Assembly (NCBI GenBank): GCA_965247175.1
Contig: OZ252006.1
Span: 4,340,001 to 4,404,000, forward strand
Source: JANQMX01 sp965247175
GTDB taxonomy: Bacteria > Pseudomonadota > Alphaproteobacteria > Kiloniellales > DSM-21159
Direction of reading: 5' to 3'
Length of the DNA: 64,000 bases
Shown: piece after piece, positions 51,749 through 61,091 of the stretch
Layout of the letters: each line of letters starts with the position of its first letter
How positions within the stretch are numbered: the first letter of the stretch is position 1
The notes under the pieces: model-generated
Told to the model about the DNA's origin: nothing
What the model saw: only the letters and a program-made list of their open reading frames with translations
Databases searched by the model: none
Translations under genes and position numbers: made by a program

Positions 51749-53020
51749 ATGAATAGGCAAGCCGACATGACCGGGCCGCAGACGGCCTCGAGAGGCGGGG
51801 CAGGTGGCTGGCAGGCCGTGGTCCTGGTATTTTTGCCTTTCGCCGGCGGCTATTTCCTCTCCTACCTGTTCCGCAGCGTCAACGCGGTCATCTCCGGGCG
51901 CTTGACGGAAGATCTCGGCCTCAGCGCCACAGACCTGGGGTTGCTGACCGCGGCCTACTTTCTGACCTTCGCCGCCTTTCAGATTCCGCTGGGCATGCTG
52001 CTGGACCGCTTCGGGCCACGGCGGGTGCAGTCCGTGTTGCTGCTCTTTGCCGCCGCCGGCGCTGTGCTCTTCGCTTATGGAGAAAGCCGGGACACCCTGC
52101 TTGTGGGGCGCGCCTTGATCGGGCTCGGCGTGGCCGGCGGCCTCATGGCCTCCTTCAAGGCCATCGTCCTCTGGTTTCCCGAGGCGCGCTGGCCTCTGGT
52201 CAACGGAGCTTTCGTCGCCATGGGCGGGCTCGGCGCCATGGCCGCCACGCAACCCGTCGAGTTGGCCATGCAGAGCCTGAGCTGGCGGGAGGTCTTCTGG
52301 GTCTTGGCTGGCATGACGGTGCTCGTGGCCCTGACGATCCGGCTGGTTGTTCCGGAGCGGGAAGGCGGGGCCGCGCGCCACAGCGCGAGGGAGCAGCTGC
52401 GCGGCGTCGGCGAGGTGTTTCGCAGCGGCTATTTCTGGGCCCTGGCCCCGGTCACCTGCCTCACGGTTTCCGCCGGCATGGCGCTGCAAGGCCTCTGGGC
52501 CGGTCCCTGGCTGCGCGACGTGGCCGGCTTCGACGAGGCTGGGATGGCGAGCCAGCTCTTTGTCGTTGCCGCCGGCCTGACCGTGGGGTCCCTGATGATC
52601 GGAGTGGTCGCCGACTTGGCGCAGCGCGCCGGCATCTCCTTGGTGCGGGTGATCGCCTTCGGCGTGCCGCTCTTTTTTCTGGCGCAAACGCTGATCATCC
52701 TGGAGGTGGCGCCGCGCGGCGGCTGGCTTTGGCCCTTCTTCACCCTGACCAGCAACGTGGCCATGCTGGCCTACCCTCTTTACTCCAGCTACTTCGGCAT
52801 GGCGCTCTCGGGCCGGGCCAACACGGCGATCAACATGCTCGCCTTCTTCGCCGCCTTCGGATACCAGGCGGCAGTCGGTGTCATCCTGGACTTTTGGGAG
52901 CCGGTGGCCGGCGTCTTTCCGCCGGAGGCTTATCAGGCCGCCTTCCTGGCCTGCCTGGCGTTGCAGCTCTTGGCCTTTGCTTGGTTCCTCCTCCGGCTGC
53001 CGCGGCTACGTCGCGCATGA
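51749..53020 (+). CDS. MFS transporter
   Basis: 423 residues from the ATG at 51749 (a later ATG at 51767 and a TTG at 51707 are alternatives, none with a strong binding site). About twelve hydrophobic segments. The MFS loop signature between segments 2 and 3 is GMLLDRFGPRRVQSV. NarK/nitrate-type motifs are absent. Substrate unknown. Its TGA overlaps the ATG of the following EamA gene (ATGA), so the two are coupled. Confidence 0.85.
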   Translation: MNRQADMTGPQTASRGGAGGWQAVVLVFLPFAGGYFLSYLFRSVNAVISGRLTEDLGLSATDLGLLTAAYFLTFAAFQIPLGMLLDRFGPRRVQSVLLLFAAAGAVLFAYGESRDTLLVGRALIGLGVAGGLMASFKAIVLWFPEARWPLVNGAFVAMGGLGAMAATQPVELAMQSLSWREVFWVLAGMTVLVALTIRLVVPEREGGAARHSAREQLRGVGEVFRSGYFWALAPVTCLTVSAGMALQGLWAGPWLRDVAGFDEAGMASQLFVVAAGLTVGSLMIGVVADLAQRAGISLVRVIAFGVPLFFLAQTLIILEVAPRGGWLWPFFTLTSNVAMLAYPLYSSYFGMALSGRANTAINMLAFFAAFGYQAAVGVILDFWEPVAGVFPPEAYQAAFLACLALQLLAFAWFLLRLPRLRRA

Positions 53021-53934
53021 CGGCAAACGCGGAGAAGTCCGGCGACCGGGGCGATCTGCGTCTCGCTCAGGTCATGCTGTTCATCGCCCCCTGCTTCTTC
53101 GTCAGCAATATGCTGGTGGCGCGAGCGGCGGCCGACCTGGTGCCGCCGGTTGCTTTGGCAGTGGGCCGCTGGGGCTTCGTCGTCCTCTTGATGCTGCCTT
53201 TCACGGCGGCGGTGCTTTGGCGTCATCGCCAGACTGTGCTCAAGGAACTGCCCGATCTCATGCTGCTCGGCGCCCTCGGCATGGGTGTCTGCGGTGCCTT
53301 CGTCTACATCGCGGCAGACACCACCACGGCCACCAATATCGGAATCATCTATGCCGCCTCGCCGGTGCTGATCGTGCTGCTGGCCCACTATGTCTATGGC
53401 GAGGCCATGAGCGCGCGCCAGGGCGCAGGCCTGACGCTGGCGTTGCTCGGGGTGCTCATCATTCTCTGCCAGGGCAGCCTTGGCGTACTGACCTCGTTCA
53501 GCTTCACCGTGGGCGACATCTGGACGGTAACGGCGATGATGGCTTGGGCGGTCTACAGCGTCTTGATCCTACATCGCCCAAGCAAGCTGGCCGTTCTGCC
53601 GCGCTTCGTGGCGATCGCCGCCTGCGGCGTGATCTGCATGCTGCCCTTCTTAGTTTGGGAGGCGCAGTGGGAACCCACAACGCTGAACGGCCGCACCCTT
53701 GGCATCATGCTGTTCCTGGCGGTGGTGGCCTCCTGCTTCGCCTACCTCTCCTACACCTACATTCAGCGCAAGCTGGGCGCTTCGCGTACCGGCCTCCTGA
53801 TGTACCTGATGCCGGTCTACAACGCGGTCTTGGCGGTGACGCTGCTGGGCGAGCAACTGGCCCTGTTCCACCTGGCCGGCGGTGGCCTGGTGCTGCTCGG
53901 TCTGCTGTTCTCATCTTTGCGCAGAAAGGCTTAG
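53017..53934 (+). CDS. EamA/DMT superfamily transporter
   Basis: 305 residues, about ten hydrophobic segments in two EamA repeats (first APCFFVSNMLVARAAADLV, second ASCFAYLSYTYIQRKLG with the terminal LLGEQLALFHLAGGGLVL). The family exports amino acids and other small metabolites. Overlapping start with the MFS gene. The stop lies one base from the stop of convergent soxG. Substrate unknown; an amino-acid or amine role would suit the neighbourhood. Confidence 0.88.
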   Translation: MTANAEKSGDRGDLRLAQVMLFIAPCFFVSNMLVARAAADLVPPVALAVGRWGFVVLLMLPFTAAVLWRHRQTVLKELPDLMLLGALGMGVCGAFVYIAADTTTATNIGIIYAASPVLIVLLAHYVYGEAMSARQGAGLTLALLGVLIILCQGSLGVLTSFSFTVGDIWTVTAMMAWAVYSVLILHRPSKLAVLPRFVAIAACGVICMLPFLVWEAQWEPTTLNGRTLGIMLFLAVVASCFAYLSYTYIQRKLGASRTGLLMYLMPVYNAVLAVTLLGEQLALFHLAGGGLVLLGLLFSSLRRKA

Positions 53935-53935
53935 G

Positions 53936-54577
53936 TCAGGGACTCGTCAGCACGCTGAGCCCGTACTCCTGTCCCGCATCGCTGAGCCAAGCCCAGAGAT
54001 ACTCGGCAAAGCTCGGCCGCACCATCAGGCGAAAGCGCAGCTCGGACGCCGTATCGTCCCGGTCCAGGATGACCTCGGCCTTAGCCACTAGGCTCTGGGC
54101 ACAACCGCCGTTGGGGAAAGCCTGAGGATGGAGGTCGAGCGGGCAGCCCTTGGACAGCAGGTCGATGCTGCGGGGGCCGCTCACCTCGATCGTGGTGTAG
54201 TTGTCGCTGACGTCGTTGATCGCGACATGCTGGCCGGAGAGGCCTCTCTCTAGAACTTCGAACGCACTTTCCATCACGCCGATCAGATGTGCCTGGTCCG
54301 GCGGGGCCACCGCCAGCCATTCGTCGGGACCGAGCCAGAGCAGGCGCAGGTCGCCCTTGCCCGGCAGGGCGCGGCAGGCAAACGGCAGCGACGTACCGAC
54401 AAGTTCCTCGACAGCGCGGGCGAAGCGCTCGTCTTGCGACGGGCCGCGCAGATTGATCGCCGTCTGAAAGGGAATGCTACGCAGGGCCACACCTTGGTCG
54501 TCGCCGCGCGCGTCTGTCGCCAGAGCCCCGAGGCCAAGCTGTGCCAGGGGCGAGCGTCTCAAGTGGGCGTTAGGCAC
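53936..54577 (-). CDS. soxG: sarcosine oxidase gamma subunit
   Basis: Smallest-but-one subunit of heterotetrameric sarcosine oxidase, 213 residues. The start is GTG at 54577 (protein MPNAHLRRSPLAQLG), inside the end of soxA with GGAAGGAGAG about eight bases before it. The core LPGKGDLRLLWLGPDEWLAV and DVSDNYTTIEVSGPRSIDLL match SoxG/YgfZ-type domains. The order soxB-soxD-soxA-soxG on the minus strand is the standard one, and this is the last gene. Confidence 0.93.
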   Translation of the reverse strand: MPNAHLRRSPLAQLGLGALATDARGDDQGVALRSIPFQTAINLRGPSQDERFARAVEELVGTSLPFACRALPGKGDLRLLWLGPDEWLAVAPPDQAHLIGVMESAFEVLERGLSGQHVAINDVSDNYTTIEVSGPRSIDLLSKGCPLDLHPQAFPNGGCAQSLVAKAEVILDRDDTASELRFRLMVRPSFAEYLWAWLSDAGQEYGLSVLTSP

Positions 54578-57500
54578 GGAGTCGCTCTCCTTCCGGATCG
54601 AAGAACACCGGGCTGGTGATGGTGCAGGCGATGCGGCCGCCGTCCAGCATGGGGGCGAAGAGCTTCTCGCCCTGCTTGGCCTGTCCGCCCTTGACCAGGG
54701 CCAGTGCGATGGAGTGGCCGCAGTTGGGGCTGTAGTAGCTGGAGGTGACATGGCCGACCATCGTCATGGGCGGTTGCGACTTCAACTCCTCCACCAGCTG
54801 CGCGCCTTCCGGAAGCACGGTTTGCGGATTCTCGGTCAGCAGGCCGACGAGCTGCTTTCGGTCGTTCTTCAGTATGTCCGGCCGCTTGAGCGAGCGGCGG
54901 CCGATGTAGTCCTTGGTCTTGGAGAGGATCCACTGCATGCCGAGGTCGATCGGGGTCACCGAACCGTCGGTCTCCTGGCCGACGATGATGTAACCCTTCT
55001 CGGCCCGCAGCACGTGCATCGCCTCGGTGCCGTAGGGCGTGATGCCGTAGGGCTCGCCGGCGCGCATGCAGGCCTCCCAGACCGCGAGGCCGTAGCTGGA
55101 GGGCACATTGATCTCGAAGGCCGCTTCGCCGGTGAAGGAGACGCGGACCACGCGGGCCGGGGCGCCCGCAACCTCGCCCTCGCTCAGGCACATGTGCGGG
55201 AGCGAGTCGGGCGAGAGGTCGATGTCGGTGAGCTGGGCCAGCACGGTGCGGGCATAGGGACCAGCGAGCGACACGGTGGCGAACTGCTCGGTCACGCTGG
55301 TCAGGTAGACCTTGAGCTCCGGCCACTCGGTCTGCAGCCACTCCTCGAGATGCCCCATCACGCTGGCCGCGTTGCCGGTGGTGGTGGTCATGAGATAGCG
55401 GTTTTCGCCGAGGCGCGCGGTCACGCCGTCGTCCATGACCATGCCGTCCTCGCCGAGCATCAGGCCGTAGCGAGCCTTGCCGACGGCCAGTTTCTTCCAG
55501 GCATTGGTGTAGACCCGGTTGAGGAACTCGGCGGCGTCCGGGCCTTGGATGTCGATCTTGCCCAGGGTGCTGGCATCCATGATGCCGACCGCCTGGCGTA
55601 CCGCGGCCACCTCACGGTTGACCGCCTTGTGAATGTCTTCGCCCGGCTTGGGATAGTACCAGGCGCGGCGCCACTGGCCGACATCCTCAAAGGCGGCGCC
55701 GGAACGGGCGTGCCAACTGTCGATCGGGGTCTTGCGCAGGGGATCGAGCAGGTCGTCGACGTCGCGGCCCATGAAGACGCCGAAGGTGACCGGCGTGTAG
55801 GGCGGGCGGAAGGTGGTGACGCCGACTTCCGGCAATGGCTTGCCGAGGTGCTCGGCGACGATGCCGATGGCGTTGACGTTGCCGAGCTTGCCCTGGTCGG
55901 TGCCCATGCCGGTGGTGGTGTAGCGCTTGACGTGCTCGATGGAGCGATAGCCTTCGCGCAGCGCGAGCAACAGGTCCGCGGCCGTGACGTCGTTCTGCTG
56001 GTCGACGAAGGCCTTGCCGCCGTGGCCGGTCGGCGCAGTGCTCGGCACCAGATACATCCAGCGGGCGGGCAGGAAATCCTCGCCGTCCGCATCGGGCGCT
56101 TCAGCGTCCGGTGCTTCGATGCCGAGGCTGCGCACTGCTGCTACGCCTGCCTCTTGGCCCTGGCGCAGGCAGTCGCCCAAGGGGTAGATGCCGTTGACCG
56201 CGCCGGCGCAGCTCAGGCCCTTCGGCCCGCCGGCCTCCGGCACGAAGCCGGCGATGTCCTCGCGCCAGGTGATCTTGCCCTTGGCTTGGCAAAAGAGATG
56301 CACTGTCGGGCTCCAGCCGCCACTCACCATCAGCAGGTCGCACTCGATCTCCTGAGGTGCGCCGCTGATCGACTTTCCGTCGCTCGAAAGGCGCGCCGCG
56401 CTGACAGAGGTCAGAAGCTTGCGCCCCTTGGTGGCAACGACCGCATGGTTGGCCAAGATGCGCAGGCCGCGCTCCTTCGCCGCTTCCGTCAGCGGACCGC
56501 TCGGCTCCTCGCGCAGATCGACCACGGCAGCCACTCTGACACCTGCGTCCAGCAGATCGAGCACGGCGCGGTAGCCGCCATCATTGTTGGTGAAGAGCAC
56601 CGCCCGCTCGCCGGGCGCGACGCCATAGCGCTTGACGTAGCTCGACACGGCGGAGGCCAGCATCACTCCCGGGCGGTCGTTGCCGCAGAAGACCAAGGGC
56701 CGCTCGATAGCACCGGTCGCCAGCACGACCTGCTTGGCCCGCACCTTCCAGAGCCGCTGACGCGGCAGCTCGCTCGGCCGCTCGTTGGCCGGCAGGTGGT
56801 CAGTGAGCTGCTCATGCAGGGCGACGAAGTTATGGTCAAAGTAGGCGAAGGCGTTCGTCCGGGTGAGGACCCGCACCTCGGGGCTCTCGCGCAGCTCCCG
56901 TTCTGCCGATTCGACCCAATCGAGCGCCGGCTCGTCATCGATCTCGCTCTGCGGCTCGCTCAGCAGGCGCCCGCCTAGACGGCTGTCCTGCTCGGCCAGG
57001 ATGACCCTTGCCCCGGCGCGGGCGGCGACAAGCGCTGCGGCCAGTCCGGCCGGGCCGCCGCCCACCACCAGCAGGTCACAGTGCGCATAGGTCTTGTCGT
57101 AGCGGTCCGGGTCTTTCCCGGTCGGCGCCTTGCCGAGACCGGCGGCGTTGCGAATGACCTCTTCGTAAGTCTCCCAAGCGCCGGCCGGCCACATGAAGGT
57201 CTTGTAGTAGAAGCCTGCCGGGAAGAAGCGGGAGAGGGCGCTGTTCACCTCGCCCACGTCATGCTCCAGCGAGGGCCAGGCATTCTGTGGCATGGCGGTC
57301 AGGCCTTCGAAGAGCTCGACCTGTGTCGCCCGCAAGTTCGGGTCGGTGGCCGGGTCGCGGCCGACCTGGATCAGGGCGTTGGGCTCCTCCGGCCCGGCGG
57401 TGACGATGCCGCGCGGCCGGTGGTATTTGAAGCTGCGGCCGACCAGGCGCTTGCCATTGGCCAGCAAAGCGGAGGCTAGGCTGTCGCCTGGATGACCGGT

Positions 57501-57608
57501 CAGCCGCTCGCCGTTGAAGGTGAAGCTGATGGTCTTGCTGCGGTCGATCAGGCCGCCCTCGGCCAAGCGATACTTGCGCGCCATTGTCTTGCTGCTCGAG
57601 TCAGACAT
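54570..57608 (-). CDS. soxA: sarcosine oxidase alpha subunit
   Basis: 1012 residues, the large subunit. An N-terminal 2Fe-2S-type ferredoxin-like part (YHRPRGIVTAGPEEPNALI) precedes an FAD/NAD dinucleotide site LLVVGGGPAGLAAAL (about 180-195). The C-terminal half is a GcvT-like tetrahydrofolate domain (NAWKKLAVGKARYGLML; VSFTGEAAFEINVPSSYG). It passes the methyl-derived carbon to tetrahydrofolate as 5,10-methylene-THF. It overlaps soxD by eight bases at the start and soxG by eight at the end. Confidence 0.95.
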   Translation of the reverse strand: MSDSSSKTMARKYRLAEGGLIDRSKTISFTFNGERLTGHPGDSLASALLANGKRLVGRSFKYHRPRGIVTAGPEEPNALIQVGRDPATDPNLRATQVELFEGLTAMPQNAWPSLEHDVGEVNSALSRFFPAGFYYKTFMWPAGAWETYEEVIRNAAGLGKAPTGKDPDRYDKTYAHCDLLVVGGGPAGLAAALVAARAGARVILAEQDSRLGGRLLSEPQSEIDDEPALDWVESAERELRESPEVRVLTRTNAFAYFDHNFVALHEQLTDHLPANERPSELPRQRLWKVRAKQVVLATGAIERPLVFCGNDRPGVMLASAVSSYVKRYGVAPGERAVLFTNNDGGYRAVLDLLDAGVRVAAVVDLREEPSGPLTEAAKERGLRILANHAVVATKGRKLLTSVSAARLSSDGKSISGAPQEIECDLLMVSGGWSPTVHLFCQAKGKITWREDIAGFVPEAGGPKGLSCAGAVNGIYPLGDCLRQGQEAGVAAVRSLGIEAPDAEAPDADGEDFLPARWMYLVPSTAPTGHGGKAFVDQQNDVTAADLLLALREGYRSIEHVKRYTTTGMGTDQGKLGNVNAIGIVAEHLGKPLPEVGVTTFRPPYTPVTFGVFMGRDVDDLLDPLRKTPIDSWHARSGAAFEDVGQWRRAWYYPKPGEDIHKAVNREVAAVRQAVGIMDASTLGKIDIQGPDAAEFLNRVYTNAWKKLAVGKARYGLMLGEDGMVMDDGVTARLGENRYLMTTTTGNAASVMGHLEEWLQTEWPELKVYLTSVTEQFATVSLAGPYARTVLAQLTDIDLSPDSLPHMCLSEGEVAGAPARVVRVSFTGEAAFEINVPSSYGLAVWEACMRAGEPYGITPYGTEAMHVLRAEKGYIIVGQETDGSVTPIDLGMQWILSKTKDYIGRRSLKRPDILKNDRKQLVGLLTENPQTVLPEGAQLVEELKSQPPMTMVGHVTSSYYSPNCGHSIALALVKGGQAKQGEKLFAPMLDGGRIACTITSPVFFDPEGERLRA

Positions 57609-57894
57609 AGTGGCGCTCGTCGAGCTTGGGCGGAGCTGAGCCCATCGGATAGATCGCCAGAATTTCGTAGGTCAGGGTGTCGCGGGCGACATTGAACCAG
57701 CGGCGGCAGCCGTGGCTGTGGACCCAGCGCTCATAGAAGACGCCCTTCCTATTGCCCTGCATGAAGAGGTAGTCGGCCCACTGCTCGTCGTTGAGGGCAT
57801 CCGGGTCGGCCGGGCGCAGGATGTGCGCTTCGCCGCCGTAGCTAAACTCTTCTTCGCTGCGCAAGCCGCAGTAGGGGCATTCGATGAGCAGCAT
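57601..57894 (-). CDS. soxD: sarcosine oxidase delta subunit
   Basis: 97 residues. Zinc ligands C6, C9, H59 and C63 (CPYCGLRSEEEF; WVHSHGCRRWFNVARDT) are all present, as in the solved enzyme. It is the normal second gene between soxB and soxA, with 37 bases after soxB and an eight-base overlap with soxA. Expected to sit in the four-subunit complex with SoxB, A and G. Confidence 0.95.
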   Translation of the reverse strand: MLLIECPYCGLRSEEEFSYGGEAHILRPADPDALNDEQWADYLFMQGNRKGVFYERWVHSHGCRRWFNVARDTLTYEILAIYPMGSAPPKLDERHYV

Positions 57895-57931
57895 GCCGCT
57901 TTCTCCTGATAAAGCCGAAACGTGCGCCCGG

Positions 57932-59191
57932 TCAGTGGGCGACGGCGGCTGCGCCGTGCTCGTCGATCAGGTATCCGGTCGTGAAGCGGTCGAGCCGGAA
58001 GCCTTCGTTGAGCGGGTGCGGCTCGTCCTTGGCAATGGTGTGGGCGAAGACGTGCCCCGAGCCCGGCGTCGCCTTGAAGCCGCCGGTGCCCCAGCCGCAG
58101 TTGACGTAGAGGCCGTCCACCGGGGTCTTGGAGATGATCGGGCTGGCATCCGGGCAGACGTCGACGATCCCGCCCCAGTTGCGCAGCATGCGCAGCCGCC
58201 GGAGCGATGGGAAAAGCTCGCAGATCGCGGCCAGGGTACCTTCGGTCACAGTCAAGCTGCCGCGCTGGCCATAGCCGATGTATTTGTCGACGCCGGCGCC
58301 GATGACCATCTCGCCCTTGTCCGATTGGCTGAGGTAGGCGTGGACGGCGTTGGACATGACCACGGTGTTCATGTGCGGCTTCACAGGCTCGCTCACCAAA
58401 GCCTGCAGCGGCAACGACTGCACCGGTAGGCGCACGCCCGCCATCTCGGCCAGCACCGAGGAATGGCCGGCCGCGACCAGGCCGACCTTCTTGGCGCCGA
58501 TGTAGCCCTTGGCGGTCTCGACGCCCTGCACGCGGCCGTTGGAGACCCGGATGCCCTCGACCGGACACTCCTGAATGATGTCGACGCCGAAGGAGTCGGC
58601 GGCGCGGGCATAGCCCCAGGCCACGGCGTCATGCCGTGCCGTGCCGCCGCGCCGCTGCAGCGAAGCGCCCAGGACCGGATAGCGGCCGTTGCCGCGGAGG
58701 TCGATGATCGGACAGAATTCCTTGACCTGCTGCGGCGTGAGGAACTCGGAGTCCACGCCATTCAGGCGGTTGGCATAGATGCGGCGGGACAGTTCGCGCA
58801 GGTCGTGCTGGTTGTGCGCCAGGTTCATCACCCCGCGCTGGCTGAACATGACATTGAAGTTCAGCTCCTGGCTCATGGTCTCCCAGAGCTTCAGGGAGTG
58901 CTCATAGAGCCCGGCGGACTCGTCCCAAAGGTAGTTGGAGCGCACGATGGTGGTGTTGCGCCCGGTGTTGCCGCCACCCAGCCAGCCCCGTTCCAAGACC
59001 GCGACGCGGCCGACTCGGTGCTCCTTGGCCAGATAGTACGCGGTGACCAATCCATGGCCGCCGCCGCCGACGATGATGGCGTCGTAGCTCCCCTGCGGCT
59101 CTGGCGAGCGCCAGGCAGCCTGCCAGTTCTCATGATGGCCAATGGCGTTCCTGGCCAAGGAGAAGATCGAATAGCGCGCCTTTTGAGCCAC
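57932..59191 (-). CDS. soxB: sarcosine oxidase beta subunit
   Basis: 419 residues, the flavoprotein that oxidises sarcosine to glycine, with hydrogen peroxide and a one-carbon unit. The start is GTG at 59191, giving MAQKARYSIFSLARNAIGHH, the typical SoxB N-terminus; the upstream frame to 59329 is not used. FAD site is IVGGGGHGLVTAYYLA (about 40-55), and covalent-flavin His is H187 (TARHDAVAWGYARAAD). First gene of the operon, divergent from a GlxA-type regulator 245 bases away. Confidence 0.95.
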   Translation of the reverse strand: MAQKARYSIFSLARNAIGHHENWQAAWRSPEPQGSYDAIIVGGGGHGLVTAYYLAKEHRVGRVAVLERGWLGGGNTGRNTTIVRSNYLWDESAGLYEHSLKLWETMSQELNFNVMFSQRGVMNLAHNQHDLRELSRRIYANRLNGVDSEFLTPQQVKEFCPIIDLRGNGRYPVLGASLQRRGGTARHDAVAWGYARAADSFGVDIIQECPVEGIRVSNGRVQGVETAKGYIGAKKVGLVAAGHSSVLAEMAGVRLPVQSLPLQALVSEPVKPHMNTVVMSNAVHAYLSQSDKGEMVIGAGVDKYIGYGQRGSLTVTEGTLAAICELFPSLRRLRMLRNWGGIVDVCPDASPIISKTPVDGLYVNCGWGTGGFKATPGSGHVFAHTIAKDEPHPLNEGFRLDRFTTGYLIDEHGAAAVAH

Positions 59192-59436
59192 CTCACACCC
59201 CGCGAAGCTCGTTAACTCTCTGCCCGTCACCCTATGACGTATGTAGCGTGAATGCGACGGCCAGGCCAAGGGCAAGCCCTCGTGTTTCCTAGCCGCAACA
59301 TCCACGCGCTCGTGAGCGTGCGGCGTCAAGTTTTGTCACTGCGACATCTTGATTTTACGGCCCGATTGCGCGTGGAATCCTCCACCGGCGCCGCCGCAGA
59401 GGCACTGATAAGAAAAATGAGGGCCAGGAACGACCT

Positions 59437-60453
59437 ATGTTAGGCAATGCACCGCGGGAGCTGCCGCAGCTCTTCGGCTTCATACTGGTGCCGGAATTCT
59501 CCATGATGGCGGTCACCGCGGCGATCGAAGCCATGCGCCAGGCCAATCGGCTGAGCGGCCAAGAGCTTTACGGCTGGCGGCTCTACACCCCGGACGGTGC
59601 CCCGATACGCGCGTCAAACGGCCTCTTGTTGCCGATCGATGGCGATCTGGAGGCGGCGAGCGGGCTCGACACGATCGCGGTCTGCGGGGGGACTCAGATC
59701 CACTTGCAGGATACCAGCCGGCTCTGCCCCTGGCTGCGCAAGATGGCGCGGCGCGGCGCCGAAGTCGGGGCGATCTGCACCGGTAGCCATATCCTCGCCA
59801 AGTGCGGCCTACTCGACGGCTACACCTGCACCATCCATTGGGAGAACTTGGCGGCACTGGTCGAGCAGTTCCCGGAGATCCAGGTCACCAACGAACTCTT
59901 CGAGATCGACCGCAACCGCTTCTCCTGCGCGGGTGGGGTCGCGGCGATGGACATGATGCTGAACGTCATCTCGCGGCAGCATGGGCATGAGCTGGCCGCC
60001 GCGGTGGCCGATCAGTTCATGCACGAGCGGATTCGCGATCACCACGACCACCAGCGCATGAGCCTTCCGGCGCGGCTCGGCGTGCGCCATCCGAAGCTGC
60101 TGTCCGTCGTCAAGCAGATGGAAGACAACCTGGAGGAACCGTTGGCCCGCTCGGAGCTGGCCGAGGCGGCGGGCCTTTCGACCCGCCAGCTCGAGCGGCT
60201 CTTTCGCAAGTACCTGCAGCGCTCGCCAGCGCGCTTCTATCTGGAACTCCGGCTCAACAGGGCTCGGCTGCTTCTGCTGCAGACCAACATGTCGGTCATC
60301 GACGTGGCGCTGGCCTGCGGCTTCGTCTCAGCCTCTCACTTCTCGAAATGCTACCGAGACTTCTTCGGTCACACGCCGCGGAAGGAGCGGGGGATGCCGG
60401 GGGGCGAAGCGGGTGGCGAGCTGAGCGACGATCCGCAGTCGGCGGTGGGCTGA
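59437..60453 (+). CDS. GlxA family AraC-type transcriptional regulator
   Basis: 338 residues. The N-terminal DJ-1/PfpI-like domain (about 1-190) has the nucleophile-elbow cysteine C114 in GAICTGSHILAKCGLL. The C-terminal AraC helix-turn-helix pair (about 230-325) contains AGLSTRQLERLFRKYLQRSP and ACGFVSASHFSKCYRDFF. This architecture includes the glycine betaine/dimethylglycine and sarcosine regulators GbdR and SouR. It is divergent from soxB, so it is likely an activator of the sox operon. AGGAA precedes the ATG. Effector not shown. Confidence 0.9.
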   Translation: MLGNAPRELPQLFGFILVPEFSMMAVTAAIEAMRQANRLSGQELYGWRLYTPDGAPIRASNGLLLPIDGDLEAASGLDTIAVCGGTQIHLQDTSRLCPWLRKMARRGAEVGAICTGSHILAKCGLLDGYTCTIHWENLAALVEQFPEIQVTNELFEIDRNRFSCAGGVAAMDMMLNVISRQHGHELAAAVADQFMHERIRDHHDHQRMSLPARLGVRHPKLLSVVKQMEDNLEEPLARSELAEAAGLSTRQLERLFRKYLQRSPARFYLELRLNRARLLLLQTNMSVIDVALACGFVSASHFSKCYRDFFGHTPRKERGMPGGEAGGELSDDPQSAVG

Positions 60454-60477
60454 GCGGCAGAGGGCTTCTAGCAGACG

Positions 60478-61059
60478 CTAGAGGCTGGTGTCGCTGCCCT
60501 CGTTTTGGCTCCAAGGCTTGCGGGCGAAGACCCGCCGCACCATAGGCTCGAAGGTCTCCAGCGGCTCGTTCTCGTAATCTGGGTCGAAGCAGTTCTGGTC
60601 GTACTCGGCGCAAAACTTGGCGCAGTCGTCGAACCAGGGATGGTCCCGGTGACGCTCACGCGCGTCCCGGTCGCCGCCGAGATGATGCCAGAAGTAGTAG
60701 CCTTGGAAGATCCCGTGATGCTTGACGATCCAGTAGGTCTTCTCGCTGACGTAGGGGCGCAGGACCGCTGCTGCGTAGTCCGAGTGGTTCTCGGGCGCCA
60801 CCACGTCGCCGATGTCGTGCAATAGCGCAGCGACCACCATCTCCTCGTCGGCACCATCCCGCAGCGCGCGGGTGGCGCTTTGCAGGCTGTGCTGATAGCG
60901 GTCGATCTTGTAGCCCAGCATCGGGCCGGCCATCATCTTGAGCTGGCCCAGAATGTGGTCGACCAGGTGCGCTTGATGGTAGGCCGTGGCCTGCTCTTCC
61001 AGGAAGGCGTACTCCTCCGCCGTCCCGTCCTGCATGTTGATGAAATCGATCTGGTCCAT
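60478..61059 (-). CDS. HD-domain protein, PhnZ/TmpB-like (predicted diiron oxygenase or phosphohydrolase)
   Basis: 193 residues. Metal-binding pattern: H57 (YQHSLQSATRALRDGADEEM), H81-D82 (LLHDIGDVV), H92, H114/H115 (KHHGIFQG), then late aspartates. This spacing matches COG4341-type HD proteins, which include the mixed-valence diiron oxygenases PhnZ and TmpB for phosphonates. The two PhnZ substrate residues before the first His (Y24/E27) align by eye to M47 and Y50 here, so the substrate should differ. The gene follows metF by 32 bases, pointing to methyl or C1 metabolism of an amine. Function undetermined. Confidence 0.85.
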   Translation of the reverse strand: MDQIDFINMQDGTAEEYAFLEEQATAYHQAHLVDHILGQLKMMAGPMLGYKIDRYQHSLQSATRALRDGADEEMVVAALLHDIGDVVAPENHSDYAAAVLRPYVSEKTYWIVKHHGIFQGYYFWHHLGGDRDARERHRDHPWFDDCAKFCAEYDQNCFDPDYENEPLETFEPMVRRVFARKPWSQNEGSDTSL

Positions 61060-61091
61060 CGCCGCCTTATCCCTTCGGTTGCGGCGATAGA

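Noticed and set aside
54474..56978. 834-codon plus-strand open frame across soxA
   Set aside because: Opposite strand of soxA, which is fully accounted for; no domain or ribosome binding site.
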